This document shows positions 34,546 through 46,330 of a stretch of DNA of 64,000 nt, piece after piece. This DNA is from Tilletiaria anomala UBC 951. Taxonomy: Eukaryota; Basidiomycota; Exobasidiomycetes; Georgefischeriales; Tilletiariaceae. The number at the start of each line of letters is the position of its first letter. Position 1 is the stretch's first letter. The position numbers and the translations under genes were made by a program. The notes under the pieces are model-generated. The model searched no databases. It saw only the letters and a program-made list of their open reading frames with translations, and was not told the origin of the DNA. The stretch is from NCBI RefSeq assembly GCF_000711695.1, contig NW_013546956.1, positions 1-64,000 of the forward strand, given 5' to 3'.

Positions 34546-36726
34546 ATGCAGTCTGCAGATCCAGCAACGCTGTTCCAGACCGACGCATCGCTGGCGACAG
34601 GTCTCAAGCGCGCGCTCAAGTGGAAGCATACGTCCAGCGGCGCGCAGTGGGGCTCGCCGATTTGGCTCAGCACCGTTTCTTCTGCTACTGCTGTGGTCGT
34701 TGCTGTCGGCGATGCGGACGGTGCGAATAAGAGCAGAAGAGGTGCTGACGCTGACGGTGGCGGGGAAGTACAAGCTGCGGCGGACGCCGCAGGTGCAAAT
34801 GAAGTTTCGAGTGCGAGTACGAGTACGAGTTCGAGCACGAACGGGCTTCAAACGCACATAGTCACAGACCGACTGGGCAAGCTACAAGTGGACGAAGATG
34901 TGCGCGACCGCGCAGCGCGCGGCGTTGGAACAGATGGTGGCAAGTGCAAGGTGCTAAGTATGGAGATTCTTCAAGAGGAACAAGGCTCTGATAGTGCCGA
35001 TGGCATCGCGTTCGTTGCCGAGGGAGGCGGGAGCGTGCGAGCTGTGCATCTCGAGGTGTGTCTCCGGCGATGAATGCTGCAAAGAGGGCACGACCCGCTC
35101 ATAGCGACTCTTTTTTAACCTTCCCGGTTTGCCTCCTGCTTCGATGTGCGGTAGACTGCACGCTCTCTAGCGACATTTCGCGCGGGTACAGGCGCTTGTT
35201 TCTGCCTGGGGCGCACTCCGCTTCGTCGACGTCTGTTCGTCGCGTGCGGATCATGGGACAAGGCGCTGCGCATCTACGGCTGCTCCTTTGCGACTCCCTC
35301 ATCGTCAGACACTACCTTAACTGCAGCGCCGCCGAGTGCTGCACTGAAAATCATACCCAACGCTGCCTCCGACTTCATCAAGGCGCTCGCATACGACGAC
35401 GCATCGCAGCTGCTGCTGAGCGGCGGCACGGATCTCCACGTACGCGCATGGGATCTGCAGCCCCTGCTTTCCCATCTCGACGGCCTTAGCGACGAGTCAT
35501 GGCGCGCACTCGCTAGGAATGGAGCAGCAGTACGGGGCAGCGAAGCAACGTCTCTATTAGCCGTTGAAGCGATTGGGAATATGCGGCTGCATACGAGGCC
35601 CATCAACAAGATCGTCATTCTGCCCAGCTCGCCACTACAGAAGCACGCACCCACGCTGCCCGCGCCATCCGAATCGACTATTCTCTCAGCAGACAGCATG
35701 GGCCGCATCCTCGAATCGACGCTCATCGTGCGGCGCGAGCAGGGCCAAGCGCCCCGTGCGTCGTTCCAAGTGCGCCGCGAGCTTCGCGGGCACGAGACGA
35801 GCGTCAACGACATGCGCATCTCATGGCTCGCAGAAAACGTGGATGCAGGGGACGCTGACGATGGCGATGAGCATGTGCGCTGGTCTTGTTGCTTGTGGAC
35901 GGCCTCAAGCGATAAGTCGGCGAAAAGATTCGATCTGGACGACAATCGCAAAGGCACGCCGCATGGCACTATAGCCGATCGATCGAGCAAAGCTGGAACT
36001 ATTTTGGGCGATCAGCCGCCGCTTTTTGCTGCGCAGTCCATTGAACATACAGACTACGTGCAGAGCATCTTGCCTCTCCCTGCTGGTCTGGCGCCTGCGA
36101 CGAAGGCGCGCAGTACAGACTCACTTGTGGTCACGGGTTCGTCGGATGAAAACGTCTACCTCTGGGATGCCGAGCTGGCGTCACAAGTACACTTTGATGA
36201 TAAGCGGCGTGATCTGAAAGGCAACGCGCTTAAAGTGAAAGCGGCGAATGGTACTGCGGAAGGGGCCAGTGACGATGCCTCGCTGGGCCTCGTAAGGAGA
36301 CAAGAAGGTCATTGGCATGAGGTCACTGCACTTGGATTGTGGAGACGAAAGCGGTATGGCGTGTTGGCAGATGAGACGAATGGCAGCGCGACGGACGAGT
36401 CCAAGCCGCAAGAGGCTGGATGGTGGATCATCACCGCTTCATACGACGGTAGCATTCGGCGGTGGCCCCTCGGCGGTAAGTGCCACGCTGACAGTGGTCG
36501 CAAGCTCGTGGTTGTGATTGGCTCTGACTCGCACTCTCTGCATCTCACTCCAGATCTGCTCAATCCGGCACCAGCGGACGCGCCAAGCTTGGCAGCTTTG
36601 CTCGCTACCGCCATCACAACGCCGGCATCGGTGGCGCCAAGCATGCAGAAAGCTGCTGCAGGTGCCGCACAGATGACGACGGAAGAGGAAGCGGAGCTCG
36701 CCGAGCTAATGAGCGATGAGGAATAA
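34546..36726 (+). CDS. WD40-repeat protein
   Basis: Three exons: 34546-35055, 35155-36475 and 36554-36726, giving 667 aa. Several WD-like units are visible: VACGSWDKALRIYG, LLLSGGTDLHVRAWDL, LWTASSDKSAKRF, LVVTGSSDENVYLWDA and IITASYDGSIRRWPL. The first intron is needed to join HLE to the second exon in frame. The second (36476-36553, 78 nt, GTAAGT donor, pyrimidine-rich before CAG) would not disrupt the frame if retained; I take it as spliced. The C-terminus ends MTTEEEAELAELMSDEE, an acidic tail. I do not recognise a specific ortholog. WD40 proteins are scaffolds, so function cannot be assigned. Confidence 0.82.
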
Positions 36727-37016
36727 CGAAAACATTGATTTTCTTTTTGATGTGAAGGAACACTGCATCACACTGCTTCTTCGCTTCACTTCGATTTCCA
36801 AACCACCGTCTAATCATGCGTAGATCCATAACAACGTTGCTTGTGTGTTCATTTGATTCATTGATCAGTTATGGCGATGAATTCGTGATGCTGCAGTGAC
36901 CTTTAGAAGCAGAAAATAGCTTTGCGCTTCTGACTTCGAGCTTGACGGCATAAAGCGATGAAGGCCTATCCAGAACTTTTCTCAGCCTGGTGCAACTCGG
37001 ATTCTCTCCCTCGCAT
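36727..37016. other. Short intergenic stretch
   Basis: 290 bases after the WD40 stop and before the end of the converging GH43 pseudogene. No feature seen. Confidence 0.4.
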
Positions 37017-38440
37017 CTAGTTGGTCTGGTCAATGGTCAGATGTGAGACATCTGGCGCATAAGACGATGGTTGGAAAACGTGATGGTGTTCGAGTTGCCG
37101 GCGTTCAGCGAAAACTGGACAGGCGCGCTCTGCAGACCCGCGCCGTCCGGGTTTCCTCAGGGAGCAAACAGGACGCTGTGGGTGGACACGAGTGGGGCAG
37201 GCGGGTCAGGAACACATTCAACCCGCATGACATCGAAAGTACGAGAAGTGTGCAAAGACTCACTTTTGGGCTGCTCTGTTGTTTGCCTTGACAAGCATGT
37301 TGCGGGGGTCGATCTTCCAGACGTCCGTGCGGTCAACGTACCACGAAGAGTCGCTGAACACATACGGCATCCACGTGTACGTCAACTCGCCGAGGTAGTC
37401 TGAGTGCCATCGGTCGCGGAGGTACCTGCCTATAAGGATTAGAAATGTGGCAATGATCGCGGGCGAGCTCCAGGGACTGGCGAGCAAGGTTGCAGTCAAG
37501 ACAAGGTCGTCGTTCTGCGGAAAGCGAAAGTTGCTGCCTCTTCAATTGAGTGCACGGTGTAAATCAGAAGCCAAGTGTGGGTTTGAACCCTCACGGGCCC
37601 CCAGCCCAACTGCTGGCCTAAGATCAAGTTATACATACCACTGTGGTTTGGCAGGTAAATGACGGGGCGGCGTGCGAGAAATCCGTTACACTTTGCAACA
37701 TTCAACAGTAGCGTGGACCACTGCCTTGGCGCTTGATCAGTCCGCTGCCTTTCATACCTGACACCCGAAAAGGTGTAGACGAGCAAGGCCCAAGTTGCGG
37801 TAGTCGACGGTCATCTTGGTAAGGGTAAAGTAGGCATTGCTGTTGGTCGCAAAGAAGAGATATCCCGAGCCGTCGTCATCGCCTTGATGTCGGTCGTGGC
37901 TGTCAAAGTTGAATGTTAACGCACAGTTCATGTCACGCAATTCTTTGCCGAGCGGACGCCAGGAGGCCTAGAAGGTGTACGGACCGGCGATTGACTTGGC
38001 CGTAGCAGGACCGACGTTTGCGAGTGCGTATCCATCTGAGAGACAAAGCTTATCGACTTTAACGCAAAGACACGACTAATATTGAAGGGAAGCAGGGGCA
38101 TCAGGCCACTGGCTCTACACCCATTGCCCTCGCTGTGAAACCAGAGCAGGTACTCTCTCATCTTGGATTGTGAATGATCTTCGGATGCTCCCTGACGCTG
38201 GCGGAGGAGATGAGGGTGTTCATCTTGGGAGTGTGGACGATGCCGAGGTCCGTCCGATTGATCAAGTCGACAGAGTGGTACATGTGGAAGCCATTTGCAA
38301 AAGAGTCTGTGTTGCCCGTCGTGTCCTTTCCGACCCATTAGTGCCTGCCGTTCTTTTTGTAGAGACCGCCGCCGCGCGCCTGGATGCGAGCGCCATACTC
38401 AGAACCTTTGCAATTGTCGCTGCGGATACTTCACGGACGG
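37017..38440 (-). pseudogene. GH43 glycoside hydrolase (galactanase-like) with CBM35, decayed
   Basis: Minus-strand fragments in order match a secreted GH43 enzyme of the exo-galactanase-like type: RIQARGGGLYKKNGR, VGKDTTGNTDSFANGFHMY, INRTDLGIVHTPKMNTL, EYLLWFHSEGNG, DDDGSGYLFFATNSNAYFTL, RPVIYLPNHSGMYNLILGQQ and LGELTYTWMPYVFSD. They end in a CBM35-like tail (LNAGNSNTITFSN, SHLTIDQTN, then TAG at 37019-37017). Family members cut galactan side chains of plant polysaccharides. The gene is dead as read. A TAA (38340-38338) interrupts the conserved block after KKNGRH, and the frame shifts between IIHNPR and REYLLW near 38160, with further shifts later. Some gaps may be introns. No signal peptide could be placed. 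Confidence 0.75.
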
Positions 38441-40158
38441 TCAAGGGAGCCTTCTTGATGATCGTCACATCTTATACCAAACAACTGTTGAACATTTTGG
38501 CCTTTAGGCATGTGGACCTATATGCTTTGAGGTATCGGACGTTGCTGATCCCGTCTGCGGCCGCTATTGCTGCGTCTCCTGTTCTGCATTGTACCATGGT
38601 CGCGCTAAAAGCTACCCTGGAATCTGGTTCGCCTGGCTCGTAGGCGCTGGACGTCTTAGCTTCTCAATTGGCATGTAAGTGCGATAATGATGGGCGTTTC
38701 TTTGCTCCAAGGTGCACGCTTGGACTTCATGAACAAGGCATGAGCGTCTCGTCTGCTCCACCACCACTGCACCACTGACCACAGATTGCCCGCTTGTCGG
38801 CTGCCAAGCAACACGTCGCCGGGCAGGTGTTGAGCAGCGAGATCAGCAGGTGCGATTTCGAATCGGAGATTATCCTGGATCGAGTCACACAGGCCTACAG
38901 CATCGCCAGCTAATAGTTTCTTATCGCTTCACTATCGTCCCTTACATTGGCTTGCATCAGCAGCACACAGGGCAGATAACGCACGTGAGATGCACGCGGC
39001 TCGATGCCTTTGATCGGTCGTCGGAGGATGGATGTGCATCCGCACATACCCATTTCATGCGTGTGTTATTTGGTCTTTTCCCTTGCTTATGTATTGTAGA
39101 GCCAGTGGAACTAAACCATGTGAATATGACCAGCAACATCGGAGGTACACACAAGTCTGGATCTATCTGTACACAAGGGCCTCATGGGTTGTGTGCAACG
39201 CAGTTGCACGATAAGTCGCTGTCTGCTGCTGTCCAAAATGTCCATACACAACACATCCCGAGGTGTGATGACGTGATAGGATGGTAGAATGTAGATATTC
39301 GAATGAGAAGTTCCTTTCTCTCTGCACCTGCAACAACTTAACAATATCCATTCTGTAGGAGCGTATGTGCATCGATATATGTAGATGAACAGAGCTGTAG
39401 AGTGCTGATGAGTGTAGCCATAAAGCATGCGAACGATGAGCAGACGGCCGGACTCTCCGATATGCAGTATCACGCTAGCGGCTACATTCTACAATTGATG
39501 TATCGGCTTCTCGAGCAACGCCGAGCTCCCCGGGCGAGCGCAAGGAGCCTGATCCGCCCTGGCCCTACAGAATTTGTCCTCACCCGACCCCTCCACTAGA
39601 TACTCTTCTCGCCCAGAATCCTGATGACATCTGCCACATGCTATCGGTCATGGGAATACAATGTCAGCTCGTGTGGCCATAACAGTGAAGCCAGTCGCGG
39701 AAATGCATATGTAGGAGCAGGGAAGGATGCTACCTCCAATTTTCCAGCTCGATGGAAAGTCGAAGGTGCGGGGCCCCGGCTTTGCGCGCACACGCGCGCA
39801 GCGGGAATGCCCTCAGAAGAGCACCAGAGCCTTGTTCAAAACGCCGAGATTCCCAAAGTTGCTTACCACTGAACACTCTTTTTCCTCCGTCTGGTTTGGA
39901 CACTAAAAATACAAACGAGTACTGTCGGCTGGTGCCCTGCTTCTGGTCGAGCGTCGCATTGCGCCTTCTTTTCCTGCAAAATATTCAGGAATTCCTGCTC
40001 GAGGTATCTCCGACTTGGTCAACCTGCCGTCGTATATCTTTTGCAGTCTTTCCCAGGAGTCATTTCATCGTCCCTTCCGGCACCAAGGTGGAAAGTATGG
40101 GAGTCGTTCAAGATTGCTCGCGATGAAACAGATATGATACACGGTCCAAAATCCCCCT
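38441..40158. other. Gene-free region between GH43 pseudogene and CND1
   Basis: 1.7 kb. It may contain the lost 5' part of the GH43 gene near 38440-38650. No other recognisable coding sequence, repeat or RNA. Short frames such as 38850-39287 (plus) and 39624-39872 (plus) lack signatures. Confidence 0.4.
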
Positions 40159-43100
40159 TCATGCATAATAGTCATCATCATCGTTGTCATCCTCCTCTTC
40201 CTCATCTTCCGAGTCAGCGACTGCTCGCCTGCGTCCGCGAGTCGGTCGCTTCGCTGGCGCCTTATTAGTCTTGCTGCTGGTGCTGGTGTTAGTGCTGCTG
40301 ACGCCCTTTGACGCGGCCTTTGCCTTGCTATTGCTACTCTCCTTGAAGCTCCCCGCCGCCGCAGCGGCCGGCTTGGAGCCGGCAGACGACGAGGTAGCGG
40401 CAGCGGCTTTGCGACCAGCCTTGCTGACCTGTGCCTTAGCCGCGCCGCCGAGCGCCTCCTCCTCCTCGCCCTTGTCCCTGTAGCGTCCGAGCAACGCCTC
40501 GAATTCGCCCAGCTCCGCCTCGCTGTCCTTCTTGGCTGCCGCGGCGCCTGGCGCACGGTTTGAGCGCGCTTTGGCGAGGATGTCGGCGAAGCGCTTGTAC
40601 ACCTCTTGGTTGTGCAGCTTGTCTTGGTCTAGGGATACGGCCAGGCCGGTGCATAAATTTCAGAATATGATGTTTTCCTTGTGAAAGGTTCGCAACACTC
40701 ACAGAAGGGAAGACCTTCCACCAGCTTTTTGATGGAGCGGTCCGATTTGTACGGCAACAGTGACAAACAGAACGCGATGTCGCGCCATTGCCGCTCCTCG
40801 GATGCCAGTCGGAATCTACAAGGCGTCGTTGCATCAGCTAAGTCGAATGTTAAGACATTGCATAAGTCACAAGCACCCACCTCTGGCATAGCTTTTCGAC
40901 AATGCTCTCTGCCTGCTTTTCCTTGTCGATAAAGGTGAAGATGAACTTCATCGTCCGGCCAAACGTGTCCTCATCCACAGCGTGCTTGCCGACACTGAGG
41001 TGACTGATGATGTCCGGCAGGTTGTTGTATACTGCATTCTCCTTGGTCGACAGCTCGCTGAAGAACAGCTTTGCTAAGTCGCTCACGCGCGGCTCTTCAT
41101 CCTCCAAGCACTTGGCCATCTCGCCCAGCTGGCCTTTGACCTTAATCATGCCATTCAGGATGAGATGCGTGAGCACCATCAGCGTGTGCTTCTTGACGCC
41201 CAGGTCACCATCGTTCAGGCCGGCATACAGCCGCTCAGAGTGCTCATTCATGAGACCGACAAAGCTGATGAAAATGTCGCCGAGGGCAATGACAACGTTC
41301 GATCGGATCACACCATCTTGCGACGTGGAGAGGATTTGCAGCAAGAGCCCCAGGTTCGACTCGCAGAATGTCGACGAGACGCACATGAACTTGCACAGCG
41401 TCAGTACCGCAGCCTTGCGGAGGTGTTCGTTCTGAAGACAAGCGTTTCGAATTAGTATGTTGCAGGAATCGACGAAGCGATTCGGGTCGCACTCACAGAA
41501 TACGACTTTGGATTGGAGCAGATGTGCGTGACCATAGGCCCAAACATCGCCAGCAGCGATCGCTCTCCGTATAAGAGCTCCTTTTCCCTGACGCTGGCAA
41601 CGGCATCACCAATTTCGTCCTCTGCGTTGCCGGCGACTTGGTCAAGCTCATCGGTCGCTGCAGCAGCAGCAGCAGCGGACGCGCCATCGGCACCCTTGCG
41701 ACTCTTCTTCTTTGCCACCTTCTCTTTGTCCGCCTCCCCCCTTCTGCGCTTGTACTCGCGTTCGACAAGCTCAATGTAGACAATCTGCTTGAGCGCCACA
41801 TGTCCGACGACAAAGAGCAGCTGGGCCATGGCAAAGGAAGGGGCGGTGGTGGGCGCGCCTACGCTCGTACCCGAGCTGATATCATGATCTTGCGTCTCTT
41901 CGGATTCGGAGTCGACCTGGCTGCTGCTACTGCCATCCCTGCTGCTGCTCTTGGCTGGGGCGGTACCAAAGACGTGCAGTGTCATGCTACGGACAATCTC
42001 GGCACACAGCGCGTCTGGCTGCTCGCCGAGCAGATAGATCGCTTGCAATGCATGCTCTGCAAGCGAGAACCATTCACTATTGGCGAATCTGGGCGTCTGC
42101 AGCTGCACGGCAGCGCGGAGCTTGCTGAACATGAGGTGGTTCATCGGGTAGCGAACCCGCTCATCAGACATGGCGCCTTTGACCTTCTTGACCGTGCCAC
42201 CGACGCGGCCCAGCGCTATTGTGGTGTACTTGGCGAGAATGATATCTCTAGCGCCAAGGGGACCCAGGCCGATCCGGAGAAGAGAATCAATGCGCTCTGC
42301 AACGATCTCCTTGCGTGCAGAGGCGAGCATGCTCAGGACCATGATTGCACCGCGACGCTGAGCCTTGGGGATTGGGCGCTGCACCTCGTACACCGCCCAG
42401 AGCTTCTTGATCACATCCTCATGAACCAGGTCTTCCGTCTCCATCGTGTGCAGCAACTGCTCCAGCGACGTGAGCTCGGCAAGTGTGGCGCCAAACGTCA
42501 TTTCGATCATGTTCTTCGTGACGCGCGCGACGTTGGCCTTGGGCGACAGGTCAGGCAAAGGGTCAAAGTAGATCGAGCGGTAGACTTCGATCAGCTTCGA
42601 CCTAATACCTTTGAGCGAGGTTCCATCCTCCATGACGAGGGTGTTGTCCTTGACCCAGATCAGATGGATCATCTTGCGCATGCCAGCCTCGGCGCCCTCG
42701 ATCTTGTAATCGAAAGCGACGCGGAAGAAATCCATTGCTTCGAGGACTTCGGCTTTGCTTGTGGACGCAAGGAGCTGCGAGAGCATCGGCAGCGCTGCCG
42801 AAAGCTGGTCGATAAAAGCGAGCGCATCGGTGTAGTAGCGCGATGTAAGGCGCAGCTTCATCAGCTTGTCTGCTTCTTCCGGCGAGAGCTCCGCTTGCGA
42901 AGCAGCCAGTGCTTCCATGTCGACAACACTCTTGCGTGGACGGCGCTTGGGTGTGTTATCTCCGGCTTCGGCCTCCCCATCCTCTTCGTCCTGATGCCCC
43001 TTTTCTTCAATCGGCAGTTCGATGCTCAGCTTCTTCTCGGCCGCCTCGAGCTCTACGTGGACCTGCTCATTGCGTTTGGACCACTCAGACTTGCTCAGCT

Positions 43101-44708
43101 CTCCGCCGTGCATGAGCCCGTACGGATGGGTGAGGATCAGCTTGGTGAGCAGGCCGATTGCATTCTTGCGCACAGTGGACGACTTGTCCTCCAACGCGCG
43201 TACGGTGACCTCGAGCAGCTCGGCGCGCTGACGGGGGAACTTGGTAGGCAATTCGAGCAGCTTGGAGCAGACGGTGATCGTCTTGCTGCGGACATAACTG
43301 TTGAGGTCCAGGAAACGCTCAAGTAACAGGTCCCAGAAGCTTTCGACCTGCTTCTTTCGAGCCTCGACGCTGTCTAGCGCAGCGCCCTCGCCAATGCTGC
43401 CACCACCATTCGCGGACGAGTCTATGCCTTGCCCGGCGTCACCTCCTTGGCCCATTGCAGCATCATCAGAAGTGACCAGATCTTTGATCAGCAGCCCGAG
43501 GGTTTCCAGCATAGCGTTTCTCAAGGGATACGACTGGAGACATGATAACTTAGCACAAGAAGACTGTAGAAACTTCGAGGGTGCGTGCGACTCACCTCGC
43601 TGTCCAGATGCCGTTGAAGCATGGCAATCGATTTGCGCATCGTACCTGGATTGTGCTCACCGAACCGAACAAGAAAGCGGCCAAAGCTTCGGGGGCTTTT
43701 GGAGTCCTGAGCACTGAAGCTCTTTCCGCTGATCTCCCGCAACACTTCTTCTCCCAATCGGACGTGGTCGTATTCGACGCGCAAAATGTAAAGCAGCTCT
43801 GCGAGGTAGTCTGGGAGATGCTCGCTGTACTGTAGAGATTGAATGATCAAGGCCAAGGCCGAAGGCGCCTGCGAGTGGAACTTGATCGTTTGGCAGATGA
43901 GCTTGGTGATGCCGGCCTTGACTGGATTGCCTTTACCGATTTGCGAGTGAGAGGGTGTGCCAGGATGCATTGGTAATGACTTGAGGTAGGTCTCGTGTTC
44001 GAGCAAGAGAAATGCAGGGCGCATGAAGCAGCCAGAGATGAATGCATCGCGGTCCATCGTAGCGGTCCAGATTCGAGCAGACTGCAACGTGCGCACAGCC
44101 TTGCTGAGGAGCCCGAGCAGCTGCGGCAGCGTGTCTGCCCAGACCCATCCGTCCTTGAGCGCAGGGGCTCCCTTTTTCTTGGAGCCCTTGGTTGTCACGC
44201 CAACGACGCCGGCGGTGCCACTGCCGCTTCTTGGGCGGTGCTCTCGCTCTGCAACGATGAAGAGCCACTGCATGAGGAACCCCCATTTCTCTAGTGCCTC
44301 GCGGTGCAACGGGTACTCGGACGCGCTGCCTTCATCGGCGGAGGCGTCTTCAAGAGCCTTGTTAAAGCCGGTGGAGATGGCATCTAGCAACTTGGCTTGA
44401 AGGGATGAGTTATCGTTGAGATGGTGAAAGTGCAAGAGGAAGGAGCGCAGAGTGTCGAACAAATCTACGTCGCCCACTGGACTGATGATTGGGTCCGAGC
44501 CCAGGGAAGAAGCGGAGGCGATAATGTCTATAGCAGTGTTGAACGTCGATGCAAGCTCTGTTGCATCCAAGTCGGGGACTTGGACCTCGTTTGGGATGTG
44601 GTACGACGTGTCATCGCGTGAGGAGGGGAGGTTGAGGAGCTCGTCGGCGAGGTTGAAGCGTGAGCCCCGCGCGCTGCCTTCAGGCGCATCCACCTCGTCC
44701 AAGCTCAT
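40159..44708 (-). CDS. CND1: Condensin complex subunit 1 (CND1/Ycs4/NCAPD2)
   Basis: Five exons on the minus strand: 44708-43596, 43533-41497, 41431-40881, 40815-40703 and 40628-40159, giving 1427 aa. This is a HEAT-repeat protein. SYPLRNAMLETLGLLIKDL, LDLNSYVRSKTITVCSKL and TVRKNAIGLLTKLILTHPYG are typical central blocks. The C-terminal Cnd1 domain reads KSYSNEHLRKAAVLTLCKFM across the second intron, then HTLMVLTHLILNGMIKVKGQ, DLAKLFFSELSTKENAVYNN and FIDKEKQAESIVEKLCQRF. The protein is the non-SMC HEAT subunit that loads condensin on mitotic chromosomes. The tail is Ser/Ala/Lys-rich and ends in a run of Asp/Glu. Each splice site was fixed by the conserved residues it restores. The gene is divergent from SEC62. 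Confidence 0.95.
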
Positions 44709-45068
44709 CTTGGGCGTCTTGCCGTTTTATGCGACTAACAAGATGGAAGATGAGGTTCTTCTTCGAGAAATGAAGATGGTAGGGAGCGAGCAGAGCATGT
44801 GATGAAGAGCCTTGAAAACACGTCTCGCTTGTGAGAGTGTTGTTCATGGCAAGTATGCTGACTTATGCGCGACGCGTAAGTCACGTGATGTGGCTCCACG
44901 CTGGCGGGCGCTGAAGGCCCACTTTGTATAGTGTGGGTTGCTCACCTTCACAACGTGCTTCTTATCATTGACCTTGGGTTCGTTCTTCTAAAGCCTTCGT
45001 GCGCTGCGCTATAGGACAGAGTAACAGAGGACACTGGTTTGGGCGTTGCATCGACACAGGCTTGTAAT
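44709..45068. promoter_or_regulatory. Divergent promoter region CND1 / SEC62
   Basis: 360 bases between divergent start codons. It holds ACGCGT (44872-44877), the MCB core, six bases before TCACGTGA (44881-44888), an E-box palindrome. MBF-type control would suit a condensin gene and CACGTG sites are common in fungal promoters. Function is not shown. Confidence 0.45.
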
Positions 45069-46259
45069 ATGGTATGTGGTTGTACGAGTGACGTTGTCTA
45101 CGGAGCGGCGCTGACCCCTTCCAACGAATGCGTCGCTGCAGGAGCAACAATCTTCGGCTTCGAAAGAGACTCGGGTGGTGGTGGACTTTCTGAGGTGCGT
45201 GTGAAGCGCTACACGAAAGAATCTTGCTGCTTGCACATGCTGATAGCTGCTCTACTGACAGAGGGTCGAAATCCAGCATCAAACCGCATGTCGGCGTCCT
45301 GAACGGCAAGCGTGTGGAGTACTTCAAAGGCTCCAAGGCGACAGCGGCATTGCTCTCGCCAGCCTACGCCAAACTCAAAGGCGCACCGCCAGTCGCAAAT
45401 GAAGAGGAAGCCAACAAGCTGTTGCACGGAATCATCCCATATGCATTCTTTCTGCGCGCAGACAAGGGGCCGAAGACAAAGGAAGGAGGGAGAGTACTGC
45501 AGATCAACACGATGCAAATGTTCCAACCCGAGCTGGTGCGTCCGCCGGGCGTGCTTTGAACCTAGTTGAGTATACTGACACAGTTCTTCCATCTTCAGTA
45601 CTATGTGTGGCTCTATGAGGGCTCGCAGCTCGGGGTCAAGCTCGCAGGCCTGGGCATGGTCGCCGTCATGCTCGCCGGCGTCATGTTTCCGCTATGGCCG
45701 CCCATCATGCGCCAAGGTGTTTGGTATCTCTCGATTGGCGCCTTGGGCCTGATCGGTCTGTTCATCGCTATCGCCATTTTCCGACTCATCTTTTACGTCA
45801 TTACGATCGTCGTCGCTAGACCGGGTATCTGGTGCGCATCCTCTCCCCGACACTGAACTAGCGCGGACCGCTGACAGCTGCTCTTTTGCTTTCAGGATCT
45901 TCCCCAACCTCTTCGAAGATGTCGGATTCGTTGACAGCTTCAAACCACTGTGGGCATGGGACATCCCGCCTCCACCAAAGAAGAAAAAGACACTTTCTAT
46001 CGCTGTGGACGCTTCGCATGGCACTACACAGGCCAAGAGGCAAGCAGTCGCAAACCTTCCCGGCATCGGGCCTGTGGCTAGCCCGCAGATGAATGCTACC
46101 CCCCAAGCAGTCGCAGCGACTCCGACCACTGCAAATGCGCCATCTGTCACTCCGAGCAATTCGGATGCCAACGGCGGCTTCGGCGCGCAGCAGCAGCAGC
46201 CGCCGCTAAGTGCGTCGGCGAACCAGCAACAGTACGACAAGCTGGACGAATTGGATTAG
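45069..46259 (+). CDS. SEC62: Sec62, ER protein translocation subunit
   Basis: Five coding exons: 45069-45071, 45142-45194, 45262-45535, 45599-45831 and 45896-46259, giving 308 aa. The cytosolic domain reads KPHVGVLNGKRVEYFKGSKA, LLSPAYAKLKG and LLHGIIPYAFFLRADKG. YYVWLYEGSQLGVKLAG leads into two membrane segments (about residues 123-145 and 152-180), followed by RPGIWIFPNLFEDVGFVDSF and a Pro/Lys motif PPPPKKKK. This is the Sec62 layout; the protein helps post-translational import through Sec61/Sec63. The first coding exon is only the ATG: an exact GTATGT donor follows at once and the GCTGCAG acceptor joins GAG CAA. No upstream in-frame ATG is seen close by. The tail is Gln/Pro/Ser-rich and ends DKLDELD. 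Confidence 0.93.
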
Positions 46260-46330
46260 GTGCGAATTAGGTTACTCCCCTCTTGCATTGCCCTACTGTA
46301 CAACAGGCTTTACACATGCAAACACAGATA

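Noticed and set aside
41638-43326. 562-codon plus-strand open frame opposite condensin
   Set aside because: Antisense shadow of the HEAT-repeat coding sequence; no signatures of its own.
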